Shown one piece after another: positions 29,501-38,260 of a stretch of DNA of 64,000 nucleotides. Origin of the DNA: JAZNOL01 sp045580815 (GTDB taxonomy: Bacteria > Bacillota > Clostridia > RUG12999); assembly GCA_045580815.1 (NCBI GenBank), contig JAZNOL010000095.1, positions 1 to 64,000 of the forward strand, written 5' to 3'. Position 1 is the stretch's first letter, and every line of letters starts with the position of its first letter. Both the position numbers and the translations under genes were made by a program. The notes beneath the pieces were generated by a model. That model did no database searches and was not told the origin of the DNA. It saw nothing but the letters and a program-made list of their open reading frames with translations.

Positions 29501-29737
29501 ATCGTTACAAGTTGGGGCGAATTTGACACCATTGATTATACTTATAACGGCAAAAAATATACGTTCTGGCCTGACCGTGATGCTGTTTACGTTAACGACA
29601 AAGCTGTGGATGTTAAAGGCGACAAACCTTACAGATCGGACGATGAGCTTTATATTCCGGTTAAGTTTATGAACGAATATCTCGGAATCACAGCAGTTTA
29701 CGATTCCACAACAAAAACAGTCAACATTACTGAATAA
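26522..29737 (+). CDS. Secreted GH30-like glycoside hydrolase with Ig, CBM9-like and copper-amine-oxidase-N modules
   Basis: 1071 aa with signal peptide (1-24) and an AAGGAGG ribosome site. The catalytic domain spans about 30-480: INGWGIHLTE start, acid/base Glu176 in FNIMNEP, VSYHAYG, and nucleophile Glu278 in VWQTEIS, as in GH30. Three Ig-like domains of about 85 residues follow to about 740, then a CBM9-like domain (about 755-950; LDGKLEETDWK, LWDEENLYIAAKVKD, YQNDCVEIFLNP, YTVEIAIPWSS). The last 100 residues are a copper-amine-oxidase N-terminal-like domain (LYIPVKFMNEYLGITAVYD), commonly a wall-association module in Clostridia. GH30 members cut xylan, beta-1,6-glucan or glucuronoxylan; which applies here is not shown. 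First enzyme of the plus arm. Confidence 0.8.
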   Translation: MKKILTFILLAAIACSLMSVPVCADGLEEKVYELTILDEERQTINGWGIHLTEGADKTKYFMQASYAASTKELGATINRAFWDPNEVMNEDGTLNEKEADRYYYNHIYPAIACGIPDYAMTVERPAIPFANFAPNGRATYPDEESEDKMVKFVTDYFLYMKSKGYVLPVAFNIMNEPANFKRYVVGEQYVRFIKKYKKSFIENGLEEIRLVGPDAAGLEWVDANVGESLAYFDADPEYAEALDIVSYHAYGSTLQEETSQKFAKGLEKYPDKEVWQTEISQLVLGDGLNKKYENFRYFAANNMITALIADIAWLRVNTWFYFDTIDRSHRFLEDGTAYSNNAIRLLTFLGTGWGTNTSTSFLKTPLYNALQLIYNNVPVGSVVHRVYTDDPEHYNRVASKGTLVAFDCDDHTVLLVVNTTKNEKTYNINNLKGKSAEINTISQDNSDTVVKTGRNIVDGSIKNFVLKPDSINIIVTKNEDFGTPEVTIDSDKDIFIVDGIRNSRNDSITLAGSVDEHAKVTINGKSVKLDKNNKFAYPVTLSNGEIFTISAIDKEGNKSSKVVEYNYNPSYTGLKLEQHQANITSSEYVIKGIANCKSTIRCGEFSVQTKDDNSFELKIKVPEGQNDFEVVAVDENNNKSDALKVSINCDSVVPDINLETNGGTTNLRRYVLKGNVSEKLSSLKVNGVDISVDENLTFSDAVKVSEGTNTLKLTATDLMGNISEKEVSVEYTKDSFTPHKVNGTAYTRYATSGVKLDGKLEETDWKLDLIADKVVEGSMDNINIFGTLWDEENLYIAAKVKDTDIRFEDVNPYQNDCVEIFLNPSNNKDGAFEPLDRQLWSAYVDNDKSVLYKNKYPFNSAWNFTKDGYTVEIAIPWSSMELTASDGLKLGFDLAVNDNDIGGNKRRGVATWCGSNLNYNDTSMYGTLVLTKSSDITYEDTESDYTAAPKEPVEAEHVAIDLSINGTKVEGGTIALLIGDKPYVTYNVFNKLGIVTSWGEFDTIDYTYNGKKYTFWPDRDAVYVNDKAVDVKGDKPYRSDDELYIPVKFMNEYLGITAVYDSTTKTVNITE

Positions 29738-29754
29738 CAAGGAGGTTTATTCTT

Positions 29755-32628
29755 GTGAAAAACGTTTTAAAACGCTTATTTTCTCTGTTCACCATTGTTT
29801 GTGTTATTGCATCATGTGTCGCAATAACAGCCGCTGCCGAAGAGGTTTATGTAAACCCTATGAGCGGCACAGGCAATGTTACAACCACAAGTGCCATTCT
29901 TACCAACGGCAGTTGGGATGACAAATGGTATGCCCGCGGTCTTTCAAACGGTGAGCTTACCACTGCCGACGGCAGATATCTTGTTGTAAAGGCAGCACAT
30001 ACCGAAAGCGGAATACGCATTACAACAAACTATGCTATCTGCGGTCTCTGGCGATATGTGCCGGCGAGCACCTTTGAAGCAGGCAACACTTACAGATTAA
30101 GAGCAACCTTCAGAATAAATTCTGACGGTAAAACAGGTTTTATATCCAATAATAAAGCAAATTTCAAACTGCGTCTTATGTATGACGGTACAAACCCTGT
30201 TTTTGAAAGTCAACGTCTCATAATTGACAAATGCGATGAGTTTGTTACACATACTCAGGAATTTGTAATGACCGAAGAAATGCTTGACGGTCACACAAAA
30301 ATGTATATGGACATAGATTGTCCGTCTTCCGGCTCTCTGTTTTCTGATGCAAACTTCCCTACCGGCAGAATTACAATGGATTTTCTTGAGTTTGTTATTG
30401 AAAAAGCCGATATCTATACTGTTATCGGCAAAACAGAGCCTAATTCGACACTGACAGTTGAACTTAAACACAAATATGAAGAGCAGGTTTATTACACAAA
30501 AGACGTAACAGCCGATGAAAACGGAAGATTTGAAACAGACATTGCTTTTTATCACAATATTGATGATTTTTATGTATGTGTAAAAGACGGAGAAAACACA
30601 TCTGTAAAAAGCATGAACACTTTCTTTGAAACAGATGGCAAAAAAATTGTTGAAACAGATTTTTTTGCAGATGTTCCCACAAATGGTGTGTATGTTAATG
30701 GGTTTACCGTAAACGGAGTTGCTTCACCTTTTAACAAAATCACTTTGCCTGAAACTGCAAAAACAGTTTCGGTTACAGCAAAAAGCATTGATTATGAAGG
30801 TGACTCCACATTAATCGGTGTTCTTTATGAAAACGGTAGTGCAAAAGAAATTGCCTGCGATGTTCAGTCGCTTATCCCCGGTGCAGACGGTAATTATTCC
30901 ATTTGTCTCGGTGAAGGCGGAGACGAAATCAGGTTCTTTCTTTTGGATTCAATTTCATCCATGAAGCTTTTAAGCCGCGAATATGTAATTGACACCAAAG
31001 GCACAACCGAAAAAAGATATAAAGCAAACGCATCCGTTACAACTGTTACATCCGATTTTAATCCCGTAACAGCAACGGCTGATATCACAAGAGACGGTGG
31101 GGACGGTACGGCAACTGTTGTTATAACAAAAAAAGATGTTGTTTTATCTGACATAACCGCCGATACAATAAACATCAATGTTGCCGCTGTTGTAAACAGT
31201 GAATCTAATGTTACAAGTGTAAAAAAATCCACCGAAAAACCTGATGGTGAAACCTACAAATTCCCGGACGGTACATATACCGCATATGTTTCTGGCGTTA
31301 AAAACACACAAGACTATTCTTACACTACACCCGACACACTTTTAAATGCTTATTCAACTCTTAATGGTTCAAATGTTGATTTTGACAGTTTCGATGCATG
31401 TATATCCGATGCAAAATTAAAGCTTGACCTTTCGGAATACAACTCCCTTGGAAGCAACAAAAAATATGCAAAAGATGTGTTTATGAAAGTTAAAACAGAA
31501 GACATATCGTCCGTAGGGCAAATACAGACGTTGCTTGATACATCGGTAAGCACCGTGCTTCTGTCAAGTGCTCCTACTGTATCCCTGATTGAAAAATACG
31601 GAACCCTGTTAGGTTTTGATTCTGTTTTGCTTGAAGAATTCAAAACTGCTGACGAGGATGTTAAAACCGATACTGCATCTCTTATGAAAAGCAATGCTCA
31701 TTCACTTGACAGCCTGACTGTAGAGCTTGTTAAAAACCGCTTTACAGACGGTTATGTTACGGCTATGATAAACAATGCCGAAACCTATGGCATGATAAAA
31801 CAGTTTATCTCTGATAATTATAAAAATTATATCAGTGTAAACCTCAACAAGCTTGAAGACAACGACGTAAACAGCGGTGATGTTTTTAAAGATATGTTGG
31901 ATATGATTCCTTTTGACAGCATAAAAGATATTGAAGACAGCTATTCAGATGCTGTGGATGACAATACCAGCTCCTCCGGTGGCGGATTTGGCGGCGGAGG
32001 CGTCGGTGGCGGAGGCTTTGGTGCCTCCGGCAATATCAAAACCGAAACTATGAGCGCAATTGTTCCGGCAGAAGCTGTTATTTTTGAAAAAACCGCAACC
32101 TTTAAAGACGTAAACAAAGATTTTTGGGCATATGATTACATTGAAAATCTTGTAAATCTTGGAGTAATTTCAAAATCCGATAATTTCAGACCAAACGACG
32201 ATATAACCCGCGAAGAATTTGTTAAAATGGTTGTTGTGGCATTTTACGGCAGCCCCTCCGGTGGACTTGCAACATATACTGATGCCACCGCCGGCGCATG
32301 GTATTATCCTTATCTTGCAAAAGCTCAGGAACAACAGATAATCAGCGGAATGCCCGACGGCAGTTTTGGTGTTGGCGAAAAAATCACACGCCAGGATATG
32401 GCTGTTATTATTGACAGAATAATTGGTAAAGACGATACTCCAAACACATTTGAATTTAGTGACGATGATGCAATTTCGTCTTATGCACGTGAAGCTGTAT
32501 ACAATATTTACAGCACAGGTGTTATCGGCGGATTTGAAGACAGCACTTTCAGACCGCAAAAAAATGCCACACGTGCTGAGTGTGCAAAAATAATTTCTCA
32601 GGCATCAACACTTAAAAATACACATTAA
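29755..32628 (+). CDS. SLH-anchored carbohydrate-binding surface protein (957 aa)
   Basis: The GTG at 29755 follows AAGGAGG by 9 bases, 17 bases after the previous stop. Signal peptide about 1-28. Residues about 30-215 form a beta-sandwich, probable carbohydrate-binding module (ITMDFLEFVIE end), followed by an Ig-like domain (about 220-290) and a CWDG-type module in divergent form (LIGVLYENGSAKE..IRFFLLDSISSMKLLS, about 355-410). A helical stalk (about 520-725) and a Gly-rich linker (about 740-760) lead to three SLH repeats (about 780-957; FKDVNKDFWAYDYIENL, GMPDGSFGVGEKITRQDM, FEDSTFRPQKNATRAEC). No catalytic motif was seen. It is the plus-arm counterpart of the 1522-aa protein at 10134. Confidence 0.8.
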   Translation: MKNVLKRLFSLFTIVCVIASCVAITAAAEEVYVNPMSGTGNVTTTSAILTNGSWDDKWYARGLSNGELTTADGRYLVVKAAHTESGIRITTNYAICGLWRYVPASTFEAGNTYRLRATFRINSDGKTGFISNNKANFKLRLMYDGTNPVFESQRLIIDKCDEFVTHTQEFVMTEEMLDGHTKMYMDIDCPSSGSLFSDANFPTGRITMDFLEFVIEKADIYTVIGKTEPNSTLTVELKHKYEEQVYYTKDVTADENGRFETDIAFYHNIDDFYVCVKDGENTSVKSMNTFFETDGKKIVETDFFADVPTNGVYVNGFTVNGVASPFNKITLPETAKTVSVTAKSIDYEGDSTLIGVLYENGSAKEIACDVQSLIPGADGNYSICLGEGGDEIRFFLLDSISSMKLLSREYVIDTKGTTEKRYKANASVTTVTSDFNPVTATADITRDGGDGTATVVITKKDVVLSDITADTININVAAVVNSESNVTSVKKSTEKPDGETYKFPDGTYTAYVSGVKNTQDYSYTTPDTLLNAYSTLNGSNVDFDSFDACISDAKLKLDLSEYNSLGSNKKYAKDVFMKVKTEDISSVGQIQTLLDTSVSTVLLSSAPTVSLIEKYGTLLGFDSVLLEEFKTADEDVKTDTASLMKSNAHSLDSLTVELVKNRFTDGYVTAMINNAETYGMIKQFISDNYKNYISVNLNKLEDNDVNSGDVFKDMLDMIPFDSIKDIEDSYSDAVDDNTSSSGGGFGGGGVGGGGFGASGNIKTETMSAIVPAEAVIFEKTATFKDVNKDFWAYDYIENLVNLGVISKSDNFRPNDDITREEFVKMVVVAFYGSPSGGLATYTDATAGAWYYPYLAKAQEQQIISGMPDGSFGVGEKITRQDMAVIIDRIIGKDDTPNTFEFSDDDAISSYAREAVYNIYSTGVIGGFEDSTFRPQKNATRAECAKIISQASTLKNTH

Positions 32629-32642
32629 AGATAGGTGAAATC

Positions 32643-35396
32643 ATGAAGAAAATAACATATGCAATTTTAATTTGCATGATTTTACAGCTTTTTTCGTTTG
32701 TCACTCTGGCAGATGACAATGCAGTAAAACCTGATTATTCTAAACAGATTTCAGTTATGTCTGCTTTGGAAATATTAGACACATCTTTGCAAAAGCAAAA
32801 TCCTGATACCGAAATGACACGGGCAGAGTTTATAAGTGCAGTTATTCATCTTATTGGACTCAAACCTGATGATTTTTCAGCTACTCCCCGAGGATTTAAC
32901 GACGTCACAGATAACACAGAGTTTTTTGTAGAAATAAATATGGCATATATGCTTGGTATCGTAAGAGGAAATGGCAGCGGATTGTTCTTCCCCACCGATA
33001 AAATCAGCATGAACGATGCAATTTCTGTTTTAATTAATGCCTTAGGATATGATGTGTTTGATGACGGAAAATCTACCGCCTTGTCTCATGCAATCGACCT
33101 TAATCTTTTGAAAAACATAAGCTTCAACGGTGAAGGCGGTGTTACTGTCGGTCAGGGTGCAACACTTTTATACAATGCACTTGAAGTTGATGTTGCAACC
33201 TCTTATATGGCTGACGGCAAAGTTCGAATCAGTGTTTGCGAAGGCAGAAATGTTTTAAACGAATATTTAGGTATGGAATACGGCAGCGGTGTAATAACCC
33301 AAAACGCCATAACTTCTCTTGATTCGTTTATGAAGAAACCAGCCTCAAAAACAAGTGTTGTTATAGACAATATTATTTTTGAAGTCGGAGAAACAGATGC
33401 AGACAAGCTGCTTGGATACAATGTGCAGTATTATTACCGCCATGACATAGCTACCGGCGAGAATATTCTTGTTTATATACGACCTCACGGTAACAGGGTT
33501 GTGCAGGTTAATTCCGAAGAATTCCGCAGTTTTTCAGGAAACAAATTCAAATATTTTGAAATGTACAAATCATTTGGAACACAGTATAAGGAAGCGTCAC
33601 TTACAATTTCATCCAAGGTGGATGTAACATATAACGGTGTCGCTTTCCCCACATATACAAATGACGACATACTGCTTAAAAACACATCCGGATACAACGT
33701 GTTTATTGACAACAACAATGACTCAGTTATAGACGTTATTCACGTTAACCGGTGCGAAAACTATGTTGTTGATGTGGCTGTGCGTGATGATGAAATCATT
33801 TATACTTCTGCTCCAAAGGACAAACTGGATTTTAGCATTTATGATACTGTTGAATTTTACCTTTCAAACGGCAAACAGGTTTCGATTGATGCGGTTTTGG
33901 CATCTGATGTTATGACAGTTATGGCATCAAAGAACAAATCCTATGCAAAAGTCATTTTAAGCTCCCATTCGCTTGATTTAACTGTTGTTGGCATAGATGA
34001 AGAAGCAAACACAATAGCTTTTGACAACGGTCAGGAATATTATATGGACAAATCTTTTGTTCCATTTAAAGAGCTGGCAACAATCGGTCGCAGAGCATCG
34101 TTTATGTTCGACTATCGTGGTAGACTTGCCGCACTTAACACCGACAATGTCGGTATGGAGCTGAAATATGCATATTTGTGCAAAGCCGCAATCAGCGGCA
34201 ACATTGACAAAGAGGTTCAGCTTAAACTTTTAAACACAGTAAACGAAATAAACGTTTATACCCTACCACAGAAGCTTTCTTTCGACTCGCAGTCAAAAAC
34301 TGCCGAAGAAGCATTTAATCTTTTGACTGATGTTGATGAAACCGGTGAGCGGTACACAAAAATGCAGATGATACGTTACCGTCTTAATTCAGACAAAACA
34401 AAAGTGGTTTATATTGATACATCAACAGAAACTGCTGAAGAAAACGGTATTTCATTAAAAATTGACACTTACAGTAACGTGGAGTTCGGTATTTCCTGGT
34501 CTATAACTCACAAAGCGGCGTTTGCAACGCCCGGTATTGTGCTTTGTATTCCTCAGGTTCCTGATGAGCTTGATGGAGTAAAGCTCCCCCGTTCTCTTGC
34601 AAACGATTTTTCCGACTCGGCATTCAGAGCAGGAGAAGAGGTGTGGAAATATCTGCCCAACCGCACAAGCAAAAAAGCAGATGTTATTGATCCTGACGAT
34701 GCCGGAATTGCAAACATTGTTGTTTGTTATTACGATTATCTTGAATCACCGCCCGAAGGTGGAATAAACGAAGCTGTGTCCCAAACACTGCGTTGCATGG
34801 TTGACGAGGTAAGCGCCTGCCTTGCAGAAGACGGAATGCCTACTTTAAAACTGCAATATTTTGCAAACGGCGAAAAAAGCACAATTATTGCACGTACACC
34901 TCAGGCTTTCAAAAAACCTGTTTATGATGCTGACGGCAATATTGTTCCCGGGCAGTTCAAAAACCTTGAAAAAGGCGATGTAATTTATCTTTATAGCGAC
35001 TTCAAAGGCAGAGCAGAATCAGCTAAAGTGCTTTTTGATATATCACGTACCGACAACGGCAGATTTAATGCACCAAAACGTATATCAGACACTATAACCG
35101 AATGCGGAATAGTATATTCTGCATCAGACCGAGGATTCAAACTGCTGGGTACACTTAAAAAAGATGCTCTTCCCTTTACCGGAAAAATTGAAGATACCTT
35201 TGACATTTCACAGGCAAGAGTGCGAAAATACAGCGAATCAAAAGTATCTATCACGATTTATGACAGCGAAAACAACATTGTAAGAGCCGGCTCGATTGCT
35301 GACATAAAAGGATATAAGGATTATCCCGATGACCCGTCTTTTGTTGTAAGTTTTGTTACCAACTACGAAACCGCCACTGTATTTATAATAGATTAG
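32643..35396 (+). CDS. Secreted protein with N-terminal SLH repeats and central DxNxD loop (paralogue B)
   Basis: 917 aa with signal peptide (1-23). The SLH repeats span about 35-185 (EMTRAEFISAVIHLIG, GNGSGLFFPTDKISMNDAISVL). The long beta-rich remainder is unassigned. It holds an EF-hand-like loop DNNNDSVID at 356-364, aligned with loops in 679-3468 and 35410-38106. Shared landmarks with the next gene include EYLGMEYGSGVIT against AYLGLTYGKGVVT, ASFMFDYRGRLA against ASFLFDWRGNIC, KPVYDADGNIVPG against KPVYDKNGKKING, and ERYTKMQMIRYR against ETYTKMQVVAYE. Gaps of only 14 and 13 bases to neighbours show one operon. A structural or scaffolding role in the S-layer is inferred. Confidence 0.8.
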   Translation: MKKITYAILICMILQLFSFVTLADDNAVKPDYSKQISVMSALEILDTSLQKQNPDTEMTRAEFISAVIHLIGLKPDDFSATPRGFNDVTDNTEFFVEINMAYMLGIVRGNGSGLFFPTDKISMNDAISVLINALGYDVFDDGKSTALSHAIDLNLLKNISFNGEGGVTVGQGATLLYNALEVDVATSYMADGKVRISVCEGRNVLNEYLGMEYGSGVITQNAITSLDSFMKKPASKTSVVIDNIIFEVGETDADKLLGYNVQYYYRHDIATGENILVYIRPHGNRVVQVNSEEFRSFSGNKFKYFEMYKSFGTQYKEASLTISSKVDVTYNGVAFPTYTNDDILLKNTSGYNVFIDNNNDSVIDVIHVNRCENYVVDVAVRDDEIIYTSAPKDKLDFSIYDTVEFYLSNGKQVSIDAVLASDVMTVMASKNKSYAKVILSSHSLDLTVVGIDEEANTIAFDNGQEYYMDKSFVPFKELATIGRRASFMFDYRGRLAALNTDNVGMELKYAYLCKAAISGNIDKEVQLKLLNTVNEINVYTLPQKLSFDSQSKTAEEAFNLLTDVDETGERYTKMQMIRYRLNSDKTKVVYIDTSTETAEENGISLKIDTYSNVEFGISWSITHKAAFATPGIVLCIPQVPDELDGVKLPRSLANDFSDSAFRAGEEVWKYLPNRTSKKADVIDPDDAGIANIVVCYYDYLESPPEGGINEAVSQTLRCMVDEVSACLAEDGMPTLKLQYFANGEKSTIIARTPQAFKKPVYDADGNIVPGQFKNLEKGDVIYLYSDFKGRAESAKVLFDISRTDNGRFNAPKRISDTITECGIVYSASDRGFKLLGTLKKDALPFTGKIEDTFDISQARVRKYSESKVSITIYDSENNIVRAGSIADIKGYKDYPDDPSFVVSFVTNYETATVFIID

Positions 35397-35409
35397 GAGG
35401 AGAATTAAT

Positions 35410-38106
35410 ATGAATATAAAATTAAAATCACTCTTATATCTTGTTATTACAGTTGCAGTTTTAACCGCAAGTTTAAATACGCGGGTTTTTGCTAAAATAG
35501 ACCCTGCCGAAGTAATGTCACAGCTTGATATTATGGAAATTGGCGAAGAAAACCCGGAAATCACGCGCGGAGAAATGGCAACAGCACTTATCAACCTGAT
35601 TATGGGTAAAAAGCAAAGTGAGCTTGTGTACAAAGATGTGTTTGCTGACGTAACCTACGGACACAAAGACAGTATCGGCATTTATGCTTCTTATGTTTTT
35701 GGCATAGTAAAGGGTGACACGGACGGCAATTTCAGACCTGATGATATTTTAACCTATGACGAAGCCGTGACTATGGTTGTGAATGTTTTAGGATACAAAG
35801 AAATAGCCAATCAGACAAGCTATATGGCAACAGCTTACAGAATAGGACTTCTTAAAAATATCACTCCTCCCCAAAATGGCAAAATGACACAAAGCGATGC
35901 ATCAAGACTTATTTTCAACGCAATGGATATAAGCATGATGATAAGCTACATTGCCGATGGCGAAATAAAATACGAAACTGCCGCAGGCGACACTCCGCTT
36001 AAAGCATATCTGGGGCTTACTTACGGAAAAGGCGTTGTAACACGTTATTTAAACTCTACCACCTCAGAATCGCCGCAGAAAGGCACAAAAGAAGATGAAG
36101 TTGTTATTGGAAACACCATCTTTAAAGCAGGTGATTTCAATTTTGTTGATAAACTTGGTTATTCTTTCGGGTACTATTACAAAGAAACAGACGGAATAAA
36201 AACTCTTGTTTGCGTAGTTCCTCTTGATAATCAGGTTATCACGGTAAACAATCGGGATGTTGCAAAATGCGAGGATTACAGAGTTTCTTACTATGTGGAC
36301 GAAACTTTAAAAAAGGCAAAATTTTCAAAATACACCGATGTTGTTATTGACGGAAAAGCAAAAATCGACTATTCTTTTGCCGACCTCGGTGCAAAAGACA
36401 ACAGCGGAATTACAACATTTATTGACAATGACAACGACGGCACATACGATGTTATAATTATCACAAACCCCAAAAACCATGTGGTACACAGCATCGATAT
36501 GTACAACAAAATTATTTACACAAAAAATCTTGATGCAATCGACACTGAAAAATATGAGCACGTTTATATTTACAACAAGGACAGAAAAAAAGCTACGCTT
36601 GAAGATATAAAAGAAAATGATGTTGTTTCTGTTGTTGCATCCGGAAATAGGCTTGAAATAACGGTTTCCGACATCAAAACCGAGGACGAAATTGAAAGTA
36701 TTGACGACAAAAGCGTTACGCTTGCTTCCGGGAAAACTCATTTTACTGACCCGGATTTCAGAGCTGAAACAAACCTTATTCTCGGTAAAAAAGCCTCGTT
36801 TTTATTCGACTGGCGTGGTAATATCTGCGGAACATATGACGATGCGTTTAAATCACCGCGTGGTTATTTAAAAACCGTTGCTAAAGAAAGCGGTATAAGC
36901 TCTGATGTAAAAGTCAAAATCTTTACTGCTGACGGAACCTTTATTGTTCTTAATGTGCCCAAAAACATATCGGTTGACGGCGAAAACATGTCAAGCGACG
37001 ATTTTTATAAAACCTTTACGGCAATTGATACGGAAAACGGCGGCGAAACCTACACAAAAATGCAGGTTGTGGCATACGAAACAAATGCCGCAGGAGACGG
37101 TCTTGTTAGGCTTGACACGGCAAAGCAGGGTAAATTTGAAAACGAAACCAACCTTAAGGTTGACAGCTTTAAAGACGAAACATGGTTATCCTCTCCATAT
37201 GGCATAAACACTTTGGACAGTACGGTTTCGTTTATGACAGATTCCACTGTTTTCTGCGTGCCTATGCTTTCATCATCGGCAGCTCCTTCTGATTCAAACA
37301 AATTTTCTGACGAAGATTTCCAAGTTATGAAGGGCACAGAAAAAATGTATGATTTTCAGATGACCAAACCACGTCTTGATGCTGTAGATACAGATGACGG
37401 CGGCATTTCGGATATTATGGTTTACTATTATACATGGTCCGAAACCGTTAAAGAGGGCGGAAACTTCACAGATATAGGTAAATACAACGAATCTGTAATG
37501 GTCGAAAAAGTTTTTGATGTGTATGAAAACGGGAACACCGTAACAAAACTTTCATATTACTTTAAAGACGTAACATATACGGTTGAAGCCGTTGATAAAA
37601 ATGTGTTTATGAAACCTGTATATGACAAAAACGGCAAAAAAATAAATGGCAAATTCAAACCGCTTCACAAAGGCGATATCATAAGAATACGTACCGATTT
37701 TAACGGCAGGGCAACAAATATTTATGTTGATTTGGATGTTGAGCGTAGCGACAACGGAATATTTGCAAGCTATACAGACAACTCATCCTTTGATGTTGGT
37801 ATTCTTTACAAAAAAACAGGTATCGGCATGAAGCTTTTGACTACACTTAACAACAACCCGGCACCGTACAACCCATTAAAACCGCTGGAAACATTTGATG
37901 TAACCGATGTGCATGTGTGGCCATTCAGCAGTGGTACAACCGCACAAACCATTTTCTTTGCAACCTATGACAGAGAAACAGGTTCAATCACCAGATCCGA
38001 ATATGATGATTTGATTGATTGTGAAACGGATCCCGCAAACGCATCACTGGTGTTCATCAGAGTTACCAATAGATTTGCATCCAGGGTAATGTATATTATA
38101 AAATGA
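35410..38106 (+). CDS. Secreted protein with N-terminal SLH repeats and central DxDxDG loop (paralogue C)
   Basis: 898 aa, AGGAGG ribosome site, signal peptide about 1-28. SLH repeats lie at about 33-175 (FADVTYGHKDSIGIYASYVFGIV, TDGNFRPDDILTYDEAVTMV). The central loop DNDNDGTYD at 339-347 is the most canonical of the three calcium-loop-like motifs. It is the tandem paralogue of 32643-35396; the pair probably arose by duplication. No enzyme motif was found. A 154-base gap and a weak promoter follow, so this gene may end the first transcript of the plus arm. Confidence 0.8.
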   Translation: MNIKLKSLLYLVITVAVLTASLNTRVFAKIDPAEVMSQLDIMEIGEENPEITRGEMATALINLIMGKKQSELVYKDVFADVTYGHKDSIGIYASYVFGIVKGDTDGNFRPDDILTYDEAVTMVVNVLGYKEIANQTSYMATAYRIGLLKNITPPQNGKMTQSDASRLIFNAMDISMMISYIADGEIKYETAAGDTPLKAYLGLTYGKGVVTRYLNSTTSESPQKGTKEDEVVIGNTIFKAGDFNFVDKLGYSFGYYYKETDGIKTLVCVVPLDNQVITVNNRDVAKCEDYRVSYYVDETLKKAKFSKYTDVVIDGKAKIDYSFADLGAKDNSGITTFIDNDNDGTYDVIIITNPKNHVVHSIDMYNKIIYTKNLDAIDTEKYEHVYIYNKDRKKATLEDIKENDVVSVVASGNRLEITVSDIKTEDEIESIDDKSVTLASGKTHFTDPDFRAETNLILGKKASFLFDWRGNICGTYDDAFKSPRGYLKTVAKESGISSDVKVKIFTADGTFIVLNVPKNISVDGENMSSDDFYKTFTAIDTENGGETYTKMQVVAYETNAAGDGLVRLDTAKQGKFENETNLKVDSFKDETWLSSPYGINTLDSTVSFMTDSTVFCVPMLSSSAAPSDSNKFSDEDFQVMKGTEKMYDFQMTKPRLDAVDTDDGGISDIMVYYYTWSETVKEGGNFTDIGKYNESVMVEKVFDVYENGNTVTKLSYYFKDVTYTVEAVDKNVFMKPVYDKNGKKINGKFKPLHKGDIIRIRTDFNGRATNIYVDLDVERSDNGIFASYTDNSSFDVGILYKKTGIGMKLLTTLNNNPAPYNPLKPLETFDVTDVHVWPFSSGTTAQTIFFATYDRETGSITRSEYDDLIDCETDPANASLVFIRVTNRFASRVMYIIK

Positions 38107-38127
38107 GACTGATTTAACAAAAAATCT

Positions 38128-38156
38128 TTGACATTCCGCATAATGTCATATTATGA
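38128..38156 (+). promoter_or_regulatory. Possible internal promoter of the plus arm
   Basis: TTGACA (38128-38133), a 17-base spacer and TTATGA form a candidate with a good -35 and poor -10. It sits in the largest gap inside the plus arm (38107-38260) before the 558-aa gene. Confidence 0.35.
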
Positions 38157-38260
38157 TTTACCGCAATTTGTTATACAGCCTGATTTTAAAAGGGGGAATT
38201 TAAAAAATACTGATTTGGGTCTGAACTTAAAAACAAAAAATTTAAAAGGAGATGTTTTCT

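Noticed and set aside
26522..29737. Idea that the C-terminal copper-amine-oxidase-like domain makes this an oxidase
   Set aside because: Only the small N-terminal-type domain is present, which is a common non-catalytic surface module in Clostridia.
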